Shown here: in pieces, positions 51,711 through 60,705 of the stretch
How the letters are laid out: every line of letters starts with the position of its first letter
How positions within the stretch are numbered: position 1 is the stretch's first letter
Source of the DNA: Cerina litoralis
GTDB lineage: Bacteria; Bacteroidota; Bacteroidia; Flavobacteriales; Flavobacteriaceae
Assembly: GCA_022008415.1 (NCBI GenBank)
Contig: JAIRBC010000001.1
Location: forward strand, 310,001 to 374,000
Direction: 5' to 3'
DNA: 64,000 nt
Notes under the pieces: generated by a model
Databases searched by the model: none
Told to the model about the DNA's origin: nothing
The model's input: the letters and a program-made list of their open reading frames with translations, nothing else
Position numbers and translations under genes: made by a program

Positions 51711-52994
51711 TCAGTCTTTGGTCTGTGTTTGAACCGGTGTATTTTTTAAGCTTTTCACGTCCTTTCCAGTGGGATATTCAAACAATTCCAAATCAAAAAA
51801 TGCCGTGGCGGCTATAAGATGTTCAAAAATATCGGCCATGATATGTTCGTAGTTAACCCATCTTATATCCTTGGAGAACATATAGATTTCTAAAGGAATT
51901 CCCTGGGGTGAAGGATCCAAATGGCGGGTCATAATCGTCATGCCTTTATGAACTGCGGGGTGTCCATTTATATACATATCGGTGTATTTGCGGAACAGCC
52001 CCATGTTGGTTTGGTTCCGGCCGTTGACCAATAGGGATTTATCGATCTTATTATTACTGTTAAAATTATCGATGTCTTTCTGTCGATGATCTATGTAATC
52101 CGTTATCAACTGAATTCTGGATAGGCGCTCTAAATCTTTCTCGCCCATAAACTTAATACTGTTCACTTTAATATGGAGGGCCCGTTTTATTCTCCTGCCT
52201 CCCGTTTCCTGCATACCGCGCCAGTTTTGAAAGGAGTCGGAAATTAAGGCATAGGTAGGAATCGTAGTAATGGTTTTGTCCCAATTGCTCACCTTAACGG
52301 TGGTAAGGTTAATTTCGATCACATCCCCATCTGCGCCGTATTTGGACATGGAAATCCAGTCCCCAATACGCACCATGTCGTTGACCGAGACCTGGATACT
52401 TGCCACAAACCCCAAAATGGTATCCTTGAAGATAAGCAGGATAATGGCCGAGGCCGCCCCCAGGGTGGTGACGAACTTAAGGACAGATTGGTCCGCCACC
52501 TCCGAGATGATCAAAAGGACCCCTATGAACCAAACAAACATGACCAGGATCTGGGCGTAGCTGTCCCAGGGCTTATCCTTAAACTCCTCCAATATCTTAA
52601 GGTAATCCCGAATGCTCTTAATAACGCTCCTAATGATCCATACCAATAGAAGTATCAGGTAGATATCGGTTAGGCTTATCAAAAAGCCGCCCAAGGCCTT
52701 AAAGTCATCGAAAAGGAAAGGAAGTAGTTTCCTAATGATGATAAAGGGAATTACATGGGCTATATATTTTGGGAAGCTGCTCCTTACCAAAAAATCATCA
52801 AAAGTGGTCTTGGTCTTGTTGGTAAAATAAGAGAAGACCCCAACGATTATCTTTCTTAAAATATAATCGAGGGCCCAAATGATCGTGCCGACAACAACTA
52901 GATTGAGCAAGAGGTTCCAAAGTAGTGCGTTGTCTTTGTCGGCAACGTCGTTGTTAATCAAAAGATGGTAAAACCAGTCGAAATAATGTTCCAT
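51711..52994 (-). CDS. Mechanosensitive ion channel, MscS family
   Basis: 427 residues with about five hydrophobic segments in the first 200, then the MscS pore-side and beta domain: FVTTLGAASAIILLIFKDTI, GFVASIQVSVNDMVRIGDWI and YGADGDVIEINLTTVKVSNW. The long C-terminal cytoplasmic part resembles YbdG rather than MscS proper. Releases solutes when turgor rises; inner membrane. It converges with glpD. Confidence 0.88.
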   Translation of the reverse strand: MEHYFDWFYHLLINNDVADKDNALLWNLLLNLVVVGTIIWALDYILRKIIVGVFSYFTNKTKTTFDDFLVRSSFPKYIAHVIPFIIIRKLLPFLFDDFKALGGFLISLTDIYLILLLVWIIRSVIKSIRDYLKILEEFKDKPWDSYAQILVMFVWFIGVLLIISEVADQSVLKFVTTLGAASAIILLIFKDTILGFVASIQVSVNDMVRIGDWISMSKYGADGDVIEINLTTVKVSNWDKTITTIPTYALISDSFQNWRGMQETGGRRIKRALHIKVNSIKFMGEKDLERLSRIQLITDYIDHRQKDIDNFNSNNKIDKSLLVNGRNQTNMGLFRKYTDMYINGHPAVHKGMTIMTRHLDPSPQGIPLEIYMFSKDIRWVNYEHIMADIFEHLIAATAFFDLELFEYPTGKDVKSLKNTPVQTQTKD

Positions 52995-53083
52995 TGCTTT
53001 GGATTGTGTGGCAAAATTAACGGTTTCTTTTAAGATAGGAGCGGCTTAAGGTTTTTGTTTGGAACCCGAATTTCACGAATCCC

Positions 53084-53290
53084 CTATTTTATTCTGTATT
53101 TTTTGTAGCGTTTGATTAATCTGGACAAAGCACTCCTTGCTATATTCGAGGCGAGATCTACATTATCCCATTCCGAATCATCCGCGGAAATTTTTGCTTC
53201 AACTTTTCCATCTTCGGAAGCGTGCGGCAGGATCTTCAAGGTGTCCAAATCAAAGATCGGGACCGCTGCCATGAATTCGGGGGGAGACAT
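53084..53290 (-). CDS. Small conserved-looking protein downstream of gpsA
   Basis: 68 residues, starting MSPPEFMAAVPIFDLDTLKI 3 bases after the gpsA stop, which suggests cotranscription. Acidic N-terminal two thirds, basic end (SRLIKRYKKYRIK). No motif recognised. Confidence 0.5.
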   Translation of the reverse strand: MSPPEFMAAVPIFDLDTLKILPHASEDGKVEAKISADDSEWDNVDLASNIARSALSRLIKRYKKYRIK

Positions 53291-53293
53291 TCC

Positions 53294-54295
53294 CTAATCT
53301 AGCTTTTCGGTTAATTTCTGAAACGTTTTCTTGGGATTTTTAGCCTCGTAAAGAATCTCATAGACGGCGTACAAAATTGGTGTTTTTGTCTCCTTCTCAA
53401 ATTTGGTGCTGATCAAATGGGCACTTTTGGCGGCATAGTAGCCCTCTGCTATCATACTCATTTCCATCATGGCACTTTTTACGGTATATCCCTTACCGAT
53501 CATATTGCCGAACATCCGGTTACGGCTAAAGACAGAGTATCCCGTCACCAAGAGATCGCCTAGATAGGCCGAATCGTTGATGTTTCGTTTCATTTTGTGT
53601 ACCCGCTTAATAAAGCGTTTCATTTCGCGAATGGAATTGCTCATCAGCACACTTTGAAAATTGTCGCCATATCCGAGGCCATGGGCCATGCCTACGGCAA
53701 TGGCGTATACGTTTTTTAGCATGGCGGCGTATTCCGTTCCAATAATGTCATCCGTAATTTTGGTCCTTATATAGTCGCTCCTCAGATTTTTGGCCAGCAG
53801 TTCCGCTTTATGGGTATCCGCACAGGCAAGGGTAAGGTATGACAAGCGTTCCAAGGCTACTTCCTCTGCATGACAAGGTCCGGTAATTACCCCGATGTTT
53901 TCAATAGGGATGTCGTAATTCTTATGGAAATGTTCCCCGACGATCAAGCCGGTTTCGGGAACGATGCCCTTAATGGCCGAAAAGATGATCTTGTCCCGGA
54001 TGGGAACGGTAAGTTTATCCAATTCGGATTTTAAAAACGCAGACGGGATGGCAAAGATCAGGATATCGGAATTGGAAACCGCGGTATCCATATTATCCGT
54101 CAACTCCAATTGATCCGGATCAAATTCCACCGAACTCAAATAATTGGGGTTGTGCCCTTGGGTTCCAATATGTTCCAGAGCCTCGGTGTTCCGCATATAC
54201 CAAGTAGTCCTTTCCTGATTTTCCGAAAGCATCTTTACGATGGCCGTAGCCCAGCTACCGCCCCCTAAAACCGTGAATTTTAATTCTCTTTCCAT
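53294..54295 (-). CDS. gpsA: NAD(P)H-dependent glycerol-3-phosphate dehydrogenase
   Basis: 333 residues. Dinucleotide loop GGGSWATAIVKML at the N-terminus, then VITGPCHAEEVALERLSYLT, EYAAMLKNVYAIAVGMAHGL with the catalytic Lys, and GDLLVTGYS. Makes sn-glycerol-3-phosphate from DHAP for phospholipid synthesis in the cytoplasm. Confidence 0.93.
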   Translation of the reverse strand: MERELKFTVLGGGSWATAIVKMLSENQERTTWYMRNTEALEHIGTQGHNPNYLSSVEFDPDQLELTDNMDTAVSNSDILIFAIPSAFLKSELDKLTVPIRDKIIFSAIKGIVPETGLIVGEHFHKNYDIPIENIGVITGPCHAEEVALERLSYLTLACADTHKAELLAKNLRSDYIRTKITDDIIGTEYAAMLKNVYAIAVGMAHGLGYGDNFQSVLMSNSIREMKRFIKRVHKMKRNINDSAYLGDLLVTGYSVFSRNRMFGNMIGKGYTVKSAMMEMSMIAEGYYAAKSAHLISTKFEKETKTPILYAVYEILYEAKNPKKTFQKLTEKLD

Positions 54296-54503
54296 GGAAA
54301 CAATTTGATATTCAAAAGTAAATAAAAAACAGGGAAGCAGCGGATTATAGGAGGCTGATACTCAATGCTGTTAAAAATTATTCGAGGAAATGCATCCAAT
54401 TTTAACTCGGGTTTATCATTACAAGGACAATGTTTCCAGTGGGTATGCGTTATTGTTAAAGATTGATGGAGAACCTTGGGGGGTGTGGTAAAAATTGAAA
54501 AAA

Positions 54504-54598
54504 TCGGGTATTGCCCGAAACAACGGATATAAAGATTTTTTTGGTGGTTATTTAGTTAGGGACCGCTCTGGGCTTAAAGCTTGGGGCGGTTTTTTTGT
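54504..54598 (+). promoter_or_regulatory. Two-hairpin leader with terminator before the dioxygenase gene
   Basis: TCGGG-TATTG-CCCGA (54504-54518) is followed by the terminator at 54562-54597. Both are on the plus strand, upstream of the ATG at 54652. It could be an attenuating leader of that gene or the 3' end of a separate small RNA. No promoter could be chosen upstream, and no known riboswitch class was recognised. Confidence 0.4.
54562..54597 (+). terminator. Rho-independent terminator in the leader region
   Basis: ACCGC (54562-54566) pairs with GCGGT (54586-54590), followed by seven T. A TTTAGTTAGG just before resembles the GTTAGTTAG before the terminator at 44147. Confidence 0.7.
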
Positions 54599-54651
54599 TG
54601 TCTTGCCATCCAGATTTTTTTATTAACTTAAGGGGGTCAAATTCTCAGACC

Positions 54652-55611
54652 ATGCAAACCAAGATGCCCAATTCCGACCACAAGGATATCCCGGGGAATC
54701 CGTCCACGGCGACGAGTAGCAAACAAAAATTGAACGACCGGTCCAACGGCGAGCCATTACGGGTCTTGAGCGAAGAAGATTGGGCCTTTTGGAGGGAAAA
54801 CGGGTATATCGTCATAAAAAATGTAGTCCCCAAGGATCAGGTTGGGGCCACGGCAGATTTCTTATGGGAGTTCGAAGAAAAGGATCCCAATGATCCTGAA
54901 ACCTGGTACGCCCCGCCACGGGCGGAGATGCAGATGAAGGAACTCACGGGTACTGGAATGGTTGAGGTATACAACCATCAATTGTTATGGGACAATCGGC
55001 AAGTGAAACGCGTCTACGATGCCTTTGTGGATGTGTGGGGTACCGAAAAACTATGGGTTACCATAGACCGGGCCAACCTCAATTTTCCATTGCGTCCCGG
55101 TTTTGAACAAAAGGGATTTATCCATTGGGACTACGATCCAGAAACCAAACCCCAGAACGTGCAGGGAGTGTTGGCCTTGGCAGACCAGACCGATGAAAAT
55201 ATGGGGGGATTCCAATGTATACCTTGGTTGTATCGGAACTACGATAAATGGAAATTGACCCAGCCCGCGGACCGCGACCGTTTTAAGCCCGATATTACCG
55301 GATTGGAGGATAAATTGGTCAAGGTTAAAATGGAGGCCGGTGATCTCTTGATCTTTAACAGTACGGAACCCCACGGTATTCGGCCCAATAAATCCAAGGA
55401 TAAGGTACGCATAGCCCAATATATTTCCATGATGCCGGCGGAGGAGGATAACGAACCCCTTAGAGAATGGCGAGTTAAGTCTTGGAAAAATAGAATAGCC
55501 CCCGAAGGTTATGCTTTCCCTGGCGATCCAAGAAACTGGGAGCAAACCAAATACGATACCGCAATTTTATCCCCACTTGGAAAGAAACTATTGGGGCTTA
55601 AAGATTGGTGA
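54652..55611 (+). CDS. Phytanoyl-CoA dioxygenase (PhyH) family Fe(II)/2-oxoglutarate enzyme
   Basis: 319 residues from the ATG at 54652. WAFWRENGYIVIKNVVPKDQ is the usual PhyH start; iron ligands are H and D in FIHWDYDPE, with the distal H in FNSTEPHGIRPNKSKDKVRI, where the Arg would bind 2-oxoglutarate. The facial triad is complete. Substrate unknown. The leader holds a hairpin pair and a terminator. Confidence 0.85.
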   Translation: MQTKMPNSDHKDIPGNPSTATSSKQKLNDRSNGEPLRVLSEEDWAFWRENGYIVIKNVVPKDQVGATADFLWEFEEKDPNDPETWYAPPRAEMQMKELTGTGMVEVYNHQLLWDNRQVKRVYDAFVDVWGTEKLWVTIDRANLNFPLRPGFEQKGFIHWDYDPETKPQNVQGVLALADQTDENMGGFQCIPWLYRNYDKWKLTQPADRDRFKPDITGLEDKLVKVKMEAGDLLIFNSTEPHGIRPNKSKDKVRIAQYISMMPAEEDNEPLREWRVKSWKNRIAPEGYAFPGDPRNWEQTKYDTAILSPLGKKLLGLKDW

Positions 55612-55624
55612 ACCACGATGAGGT

Positions 55625-56701
55625 CTAGGCCCTAGATCGGATTTCCCTTTTCATAAATAACACATAGGAAAACAGAAAGAACAACAACGTTATCGCTACC
55701 AATCCCGTAAACTGCGGCCAAACCAGCAATAAACTTTGTCCCAAGGGTAGATTTCCAGGGATGGCTCCCATCATTTGTTCCATTGTCAGCGGACCTAAAC
55801 TACGTATTGAGGGCGAAAGAATGGTTGTGGTAATCTCGCTGAACAGTTCATTGGGCATTACCTGCGCCATATAAAATTTCAATTGTCCGTACCTGTACAA
55901 TGCACTTGGGGAAGCATTTTGGGTGGGTGCCACGCCACTGGCCACCATCTTAATAATCAACGGGTAAAAAACCGTAAAGAACAACCATACAGCAATACAC
56001 CCCAAGGCCGAGGTGGCAGGTTGCCTAAAGCGAACGGAAAAGAAGATGGAAATACTAAGCCAGAACCCCACATAAACAATACTCAGTAAGGTATAGACCA
56101 TGATTCGCATAAATTCTTCCGCTGTGGGCGGTATTCCTAAGGCAAAGAGTCCGGCTCCTATCACAAGAAAACTAAGAACGTAGAACAAGACGCTTATCAC
56201 GGCTATTCCCGCTACAAATTTGGCCGTCAAGACATAATCCCTCGGAATGGGTTGGGCCAATATGCGGCTAAGGGTTCCCCTGTTCTGCTCTGAATTTATG
56301 GCGTCGAACCCTAAACTTATTCCGAACAAGGGCCCTAGAAAGCCAATAAAAACAAAGAAAGCGGGCAGTGTTCCGTTAGAGCTAGAGAATAGATGCAGAA
56401 AAAAGAAAGCATCTTCTGCTCCGCTTGCAGAGAAGGTTTTGTGGGTGTTAACGAGAGCCGTATATAAGGTTCCGGCACAAGTAAGAACGATGAGTGCAAA
56501 GAGGATGATAAAACGCCAGTTCCGGATGTGATCTGTGATTTCCTTTCTCACCATCTCCCAAAACGGGGTCATGGGCAATTTCTTAGGTCCTTCCCGCTTC
56601 CCTAGGTATAAAAATCTTTTAAACCCTATCCGCTCGGATAGTCCGGAAAGCCCTATTTTCAAAAAATTCGTGAACATCACCTTGTTTGGTCTATAATTCA
56701 T
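55625..56701 (-). CDS. ABC-2 type permease
   Basis: 358 residues with six predicted transmembrane segments, for example WRFIILFALIVLTCAGTLYT, FVAGIAVISVLFYVLSFLVI and SALGCIAVWLFFTVFYPLII. The cytoplasmic start FWEMVRKEITDHIRNWRF is typical of NosY/ABC-2 permeases, and a later Met there is an alternative start. Partner of the ATPase gene 31 bases upstream. Confidence 0.85.
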   Translation of the reverse strand: MNYRPNKVMFTNFLKIGLSGLSERIGFKRFLYLGKREGPKKLPMTPFWEMVRKEITDHIRNWRFIILFALIVLTCAGTLYTALVNTHKTFSASGAEDAFFFLHLFSSSNGTLPAFFVFIGFLGPLFGISLGFDAINSEQNRGTLSRILAQPIPRDYVLTAKFVAGIAVISVLFYVLSFLVIGAGLFALGIPPTAEEFMRIMVYTLLSIVYVGFWLSISIFFSVRFRQPATSALGCIAVWLFFTVFYPLIIKMVASGVAPTQNASPSALYRYGQLKFYMAQVMPNELFSEITTTILSPSIRSLGPLTMEQMMGAIPGNLPLGQSLLLVWPQFTGLVAITLLFFLFSYVLFMKREIRSRA

Positions 56702-56732
56702 AGTTGTTTATCAACCTTTCATGGATTTAATT

Positions 56733-57707
56733 TTATTTGGTATTTATTTCATCTTGAAAATATTGATCGTAAATATCATCCAGTCCATATTTCTTTTTGT
56801 GGAGATAGGAGAGGCCGTATCCCGAATTTACCACGAGGCTCGACAATTCTGGGGCGACATCGCGACTAGATTCCACCTTAATGTCACAGTCCTTGAATAC
56901 TGTCCGGGCCACCCCTAAGACCTCTTCCATTTTTAGTTTTAAGGTAGCGGTGGAAACTGGCTTTTGCGGCCGTTTTTTTTTGGGGGGAACGATTCCGACT
57001 TCGGTTGTAAAGGTATTTTTGGAGAACAGTTGTTCGGCTAGGGAACTTATATTTCCCTCCGCCAACAACTTTCCCTTGACAAAGATTCCTACCCGATCAC
57101 ATACCTGTTGTACCTGGTGCAGGTGGTGGGAAGAGAAAAGGACCGTAATTCCGTCCGTTCTGCTAAGGCGTACGATGAGCTGCAGAAATTTTTTCATGCC
57201 TACGGGATCTAGCCCTTGCGTTGGTTCGTCCATGATGACAACCTCGGGCTTTTTAACCAGTACATCGGCCAGACCTAGCCGCTGGCGCATCCCCTTGGAA
57301 TATTTTCCTACCATCTTGTCCTTTTCCGCCAAAAGGCCCACCTCGTCTAAGATTCTCAGGGCCTCCTGTTTGGCCTGATCCTTAGGTATATTGTTGAGCT
57401 TAGCGGTGAACAGAAGATTCTGCAATCCGGTAAGATCGTTGTAAAACCCGACATCTTCCGGCAGATACCCAACCCGTTTTTTCACCTCGATAGGATTGCG
57501 CATAGGATCGATACCACAAACCTTGGCACTGCCAGAATCTATTTCGGTAAGGCCTAGCAACATAAGGATGGTGGTAGATTTGCCTGCTCCGTTGGGTCCC
57601 AATAGGCCAAAGATTTCCCCCTTCCCAATGGAGAGTGTTAACCCATCTACGGCAGTAAGATCACCATATTTCTTGGTCAGGGCTTTTACGGCTATCATCT
57701 GTTCCAT
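56733..57707 (-). CDS. ABC transporter ATP-binding protein
   Basis: 324 residues from the ATG at 57707, which lies 2 bases after the stop of the NEW3 gene. Walker A GPNGAGKST (37-45), signature YSKGMRQRLGLADVL and Walker B VVIMDEPTQGLDP (157-169) are complete, followed by a C-terminal extension of about 100 residues (KKKRPQKPVSTATLKLKMEE) seen in ABC-2 export ATPases. Drives export with the permease. Confidence 0.92.
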   Translation of the reverse strand: MEQMIAVKALTKKYGDLTAVDGLTLSIGKGEIFGLLGPNGAGKSTTILMLLGLTEIDSGSAKVCGIDPMRNPIEVKKRVGYLPEDVGFYNDLTGLQNLLFTAKLNNIPKDQAKQEALRILDEVGLLAEKDKMVGKYSKGMRQRLGLADVLVKKPEVVIMDEPTQGLDPVGMKKFLQLIVRLSRTDGITVLFSSHHLHQVQQVCDRVGIFVKGKLLAEGNISSLAEQLFSKNTFTTEVGIVPPKKKRPQKPVSTATLKLKMEEVLGVARTVFKDCDIKVESSRDVAPELSSLVVNSGYGLSYLHKKKYGLDDIYDQYFQDEINTK

Positions 57708-57709
57708 GG

Positions 57710-58855
57710 TTACCTTCGGCCGTATTTTTGGATAAGGTGATAGATCCCGTAAAGCGTACCCATTACGATAAGGATTCCGAGCCATCCCCAGAGCATAGGA
57801 GTTTTAACGGAAATCCTAAAGGAGGCAAGGGATTTGGCTTCGGGAGTACTTGCCGTAATTTTGGAGATATAGTCACCCGGCACCGACTTGTCGGCTGCTT
57901 TTATGACAGCCACGACCTTAGCACTTGCACCGGGTTTAATTTGTGCGATGGTATCGGGCTTTATAGAAATTTCCCAGTCTTTGGGTTTGGCCGTCGAGAA
58001 AACTACATTGTTTAGCTCGCTGGTTCCGGTGTTTACCAGCATAAGTTCCAGATTTTTTTCATCACCCGCAGTAATCTTGGAGCTCAAGAGACCTGTAGGG
58101 GTAGTCAGTTCCATATCATAAGTGCCCGTTATTACGACCTCTAACGGCAAATGGGCCTCGCTGCCATTGTTTATCGCTTGCACTTGAATCTTGTAGGTCC
58201 CCGCAGCTACAATTACCGGTGGGGTTACCTCAATGGTCAGGTTAGTGGTTTTTCCCGGACCTATTTCTACCGCGGTCGCCTGTTTGTAGTTGGGCTTAAA
58301 GATTACGTTCCATCCCCGGGGAGCTCTTGCCTGAAGGGAATACATTTGTTTTTCACCGGTTTGGTTCTTCAATTTGGCCGCAAATTGAAAACTGGATTTG
58401 GAATTACCTTCCATATTGATCTGTTCACAGAAGAACTCCGTCTTATAGGTTCCTTTTTCCGACACGTCTATTACAATGGGCAATACATCGTAATGGTTGG
58501 CGATTACCTTGAACCGATATTTACCCTTGTCTACTTTTGCGGGAACGGTCACTTCGAGGTTTACTGTTTTTTTGTCGCCGGGGAGAACCGATATTCTGTT
58601 TACTGCGAACCCTCCCGCCTTCATGGTGTACGTCCAGTCTTTCGGGAGTCCGGAAAGCGAAATGCCGATGTCTTTCAATTGGCTCCCATGATTTTCCACA
58701 TCGATGGAATAGGCAATGGATTCTCCGGGAGGCACGGAAATCTCCGTATAGGGAGTGTAAAGGAGAATTCCGTTACTAGCAGATGTGGTAAAGGGGATTA
58801 AGAGAAATAATAAAATTGTGAAAAGGGATTTTGGAAGGTGGTCAAAATTATTCAT
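57710..58855 (-). CDS. Secreted NEW3-domain protein, C-terminally anchored
   Basis: 381 residues. Signal peptide (FTILLFLLIPFTTSA), several tandem beta-sandwich units with the NEW3-like pattern (VPPGESIAYSIDVENHGSQL, GPGKTTNLTIEVTPPVI, LVNTGTSELNNVVFSTAKP) and a C-terminal transmembrane helix (MLWGWLGILIVMGTLYGIY). First gene of a three-gene unit with the ABC ATPase (2-base gap) and permease. Such triads occur in bacteria and archaea; the exported substrate is unknown. Confidence 0.85.
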   Translation of the reverse strand: MNNFDHLPKSLFTILLFLLIPFTTSASNGILLYTPYTEISVPPGESIAYSIDVENHGSQLKDIGISLSGLPKDWTYTMKAGGFAVNRISVLPGDKKTVNLEVTVPAKVDKGKYRFKVIANHYDVLPIVIDVSEKGTYKTEFFCEQINMEGNSKSSFQFAAKLKNQTGEKQMYSLQARAPRGWNVIFKPNYKQATAVEIGPGKTTNLTIEVTPPVIVAAGTYKIQVQAINNGSEAHLPLEVVITGTYDMELTTPTGLLSSKITAGDEKNLELMLVNTGTSELNNVVFSTAKPKDWEISIKPDTIAQIKPGASAKVVAVIKAADKSVPGDYISKITASTPEAKSLASFRISVKTPMLWGWLGILIVMGTLYGIYHLIQKYGRR

Positions 58856-58969
58856 AGAAAAATTGGTATTAGAATTTCAAATGAATTATTAGAGTTGATC
58901 AAATTTATAACAGCACACAAAAAATGAATATTATAGAAAACTTAAAATACAGTTAAGAAATTCCTAAAA

Positions 58970-59011
58970 TACTCTAAGAATAATTATTGAATTAACGATT
59001 TATTTAGAGTA
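58970..59011. promoter_or_regulatory. Inverted repeat in the NEW3-SulP divergent region
   Basis: TACTCTAA (58970-58977) and TTAGAGTA (59004-59011) are perfect 8-base arms with a 26-base spacer. It lies 115 bases before the NEW3 start. The AT-rich context makes chance a real possibility. Confidence 0.3.
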
Positions 59012-59095
59012 CACCGTATTTATATGGATTCTATTTTTTGGGCAGCGGGTAAGTTTACTTATTGTATTCTTCCCAAGGGCTACATTTTGTGGCAA

Positions 59096-59113
59096 TCCTT
59101 GCGCTAGCAAGGA
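59096..59113 (+). promoter_or_regulatory. Palindrome overlapping the sulP promoter
   Basis: TCCTTGC (59096-59102) and GCAAGGA (59107-59113) are perfect 7-base arms around GCTA, covering the TTG of the -33 element. The place suggests a repressor operator, or a site for a regulator of sulfate uptake. Confidence 0.55.
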
Positions 59114-59130
59114 ATTAAATGGTATTTTTG
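59099..59130 (+). promoter_or_regulatory. sulP promoter
   Basis: TTG (59099-59101), 21 bases, TATTTTTG (59123-59130), a full match to the Bacteroidota consensus. The predicted start near 59137 leaves only about 13 bases before the GTG at 59150, a very short leader. Confidence 0.65.
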
Positions 59131-59149
59131 CGCCCCTAAAATAAAATTC

Positions 59150-60679
59150 GTGAAGAAGTACCTGAATCTATTTGATTTTTCCCAAAAGGTAAACTACAAA
59201 ACCGAAGTCTTATCCGGTCTTACCGTGGCCTTGGCGTTGGTCCCCGAGGCCATTGCGTTTTCCATCATTGCCGGCCTCTCCCCATTGACAGGTCTTTATG
59301 CGGCGTTCGTCATGGGGTTGGTGACCTCTATCTTAGGCGGCCGACCCGGGATGATCTCAGGGGCCACCGGGGCAATTGCTGTGGTCATCGTAACCTTGGC
59401 AAAATCGCACGGGGTAGAATATGTATTCGCTGCGGTGGTCCTGGCGGGGATCATTCAAATGGCAGCGGGTTTTCTAAAGTTGGGAAAATTGATGCGGTTA
59501 GTGCCCCAACCCGTTATTTTTGGCTTTGTAAACGGATTGGCGATCGTCATCTTTATGTCGCAATTGGTGCAGTTTAAAGGTGCCGATGGGAATTGGTTGT
59601 CCGGTACCCCCATGTATATTCTATTAGCCTTGGTCGGGGTTACCATGTTTGTAATTTGGGGACTTCCCAAAGTCACCAAGGCTTTTCCCGCTTCTTTGGC
59701 GGCCATTCTTTTGGTGTTCGGAATCGTTGTGTTCTTTAACATCGATACCAGGACGATCGGGGACATTGCCTCTATAAAAGGAGGATTCCCACCTTTTCAT
59801 ATCCCAAATATTCCATGGAGCTTTGAGACCTTGGAAATTATATTTCCGTATGCGGTAATCGTAGCTGGAGTTGGGCTTATAGAGAGTCTGCTTACCTTGA
59901 ACATTATCGACGAAATTACGGAGACTCGGGGACGTGGTAACAAGGAGGCGGTGGCCCAAGGCACCGCTAATATATTGTCGGGTTTGTTTTCCGGAATGGG
60001 TGGTTGCGCCATGATCGGGCAAAGTTTGATCAATACCTCTAACGGGGCCCGGGCCAGGCTATCGGGAATTGTGGCGGCCGTAATGCTGTTGGTCTTTATT
60101 ATGTTTGGCGCCAGTTTAATAGAAAGGGTACCGATGGCGGCGCTTACCGGCCTGATGATTATGGTGGCTATCGGTACGTTCGAATGGGCCAGCCTTAGAA
60201 CGTTCAACAAGATGCCAAAGTCGGACGTACTGGTCATGGTATTGGTGACCTTGGTTACTATCTTCCTGCATAATTTGGCTCTGGCGGTATTGGTCGGGGT
60301 CATAATTTCCGCTTTGGTATTTTCATGGGACAATGCCAAACGCATCCGTGCCAGAAAACACGTGGATGAAAACGGGGTTAAGCACTACGAAATTTACGGT
60401 CCCTTGTTTTTTGGATCGGTAAGTACCTTTAACGAAAAATTTGACGTGCTCAATGACCCCGACGAGGTGGTTATCGATTTTCGGGAGAGCAGGGTGGCCG
60501 ATATGTCGGCCATTGAAGCCTTGAACAAGATTACGGAACGCTATTTAAAGGTGGGCAAAAAAGTCCATCTAAAACATCTGAGCAGGGATTGCAAACGCCT
60601 GCTAAAAAACGCGGATGAGATCATCGACGTAAACGTTCTTGAAGACCCAACCTATAAAGTGGCCGTGGACAAGATATAG
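59150..60679 (+). CDS. sulP: SulP family anion transporter with STAS domain
   Basis: 509 residues from a GTG start. The hydrophobic core has the SulP hallmarks: VALALVPEAIAFSIIAGLSP, GLYAAFVMGLVTSILGGRPG and GMGGCAMIGQSLINTSNG. The C-terminal 110 residues are a STAS domain (EVVIDFRESRVADMSAIEAL). Carries sulfate or bicarbonate across the inner membrane with protons or sodium. Sulfate uptake would fit a window rich in sulfate-ester enzymes, but the anion is not proven. Confidence 0.92.
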   Translation: MKKYLNLFDFSQKVNYKTEVLSGLTVALALVPEAIAFSIIAGLSPLTGLYAAFVMGLVTSILGGRPGMISGATGAIAVVIVTLAKSHGVEYVFAAVVLAGIIQMAAGFLKLGKLMRLVPQPVIFGFVNGLAIVIFMSQLVQFKGADGNWLSGTPMYILLALVGVTMFVIWGLPKVTKAFPASLAAILLVFGIVVFFNIDTRTIGDIASIKGGFPPFHIPNIPWSFETLEIIFPYAVIVAGVGLIESLLTLNIIDEITETRGRGNKEAVAQGTANILSGLFSGMGGCAMIGQSLINTSNGARARLSGIVAAVMLLVFIMFGASLIERVPMAALTGLMIMVAIGTFEWASLRTFNKMPKSDVLVMVLVTLVTIFLHNLALAVLVGVIISALVFSWDNAKRIRARKHVDENGVKHYEIYGPLFFGSVSTFNEKFDVLNDPDEVVIDFRESRVADMSAIEALNKITERYLKVGKKVHLKHLSRDCKRLLKNADEIIDVNVLEDPTYKVAVDKI

Positions 60680-60705
60680 TGTAACAGGGGACACTAGGAT
60701 TTTTT
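60677..60705 (+). terminator. Terminator overlapping the sulP stop codon
   Basis: TAGTGT (60677-60682, including the stop codon) pairs with ACACTA (60691-60696), then GGATTTTTTG. The stop codon of the convergent DUF6786 gene lies in the right arm. The stem is short and AT-rich. Confidence 0.45.

Noticed and set aside
55619-55640. TCTAGG-C-CCTAGA palindrome between convergent genes
   Set aside because: Short and partly formed by the stop codon of the permease gene; no T-run.
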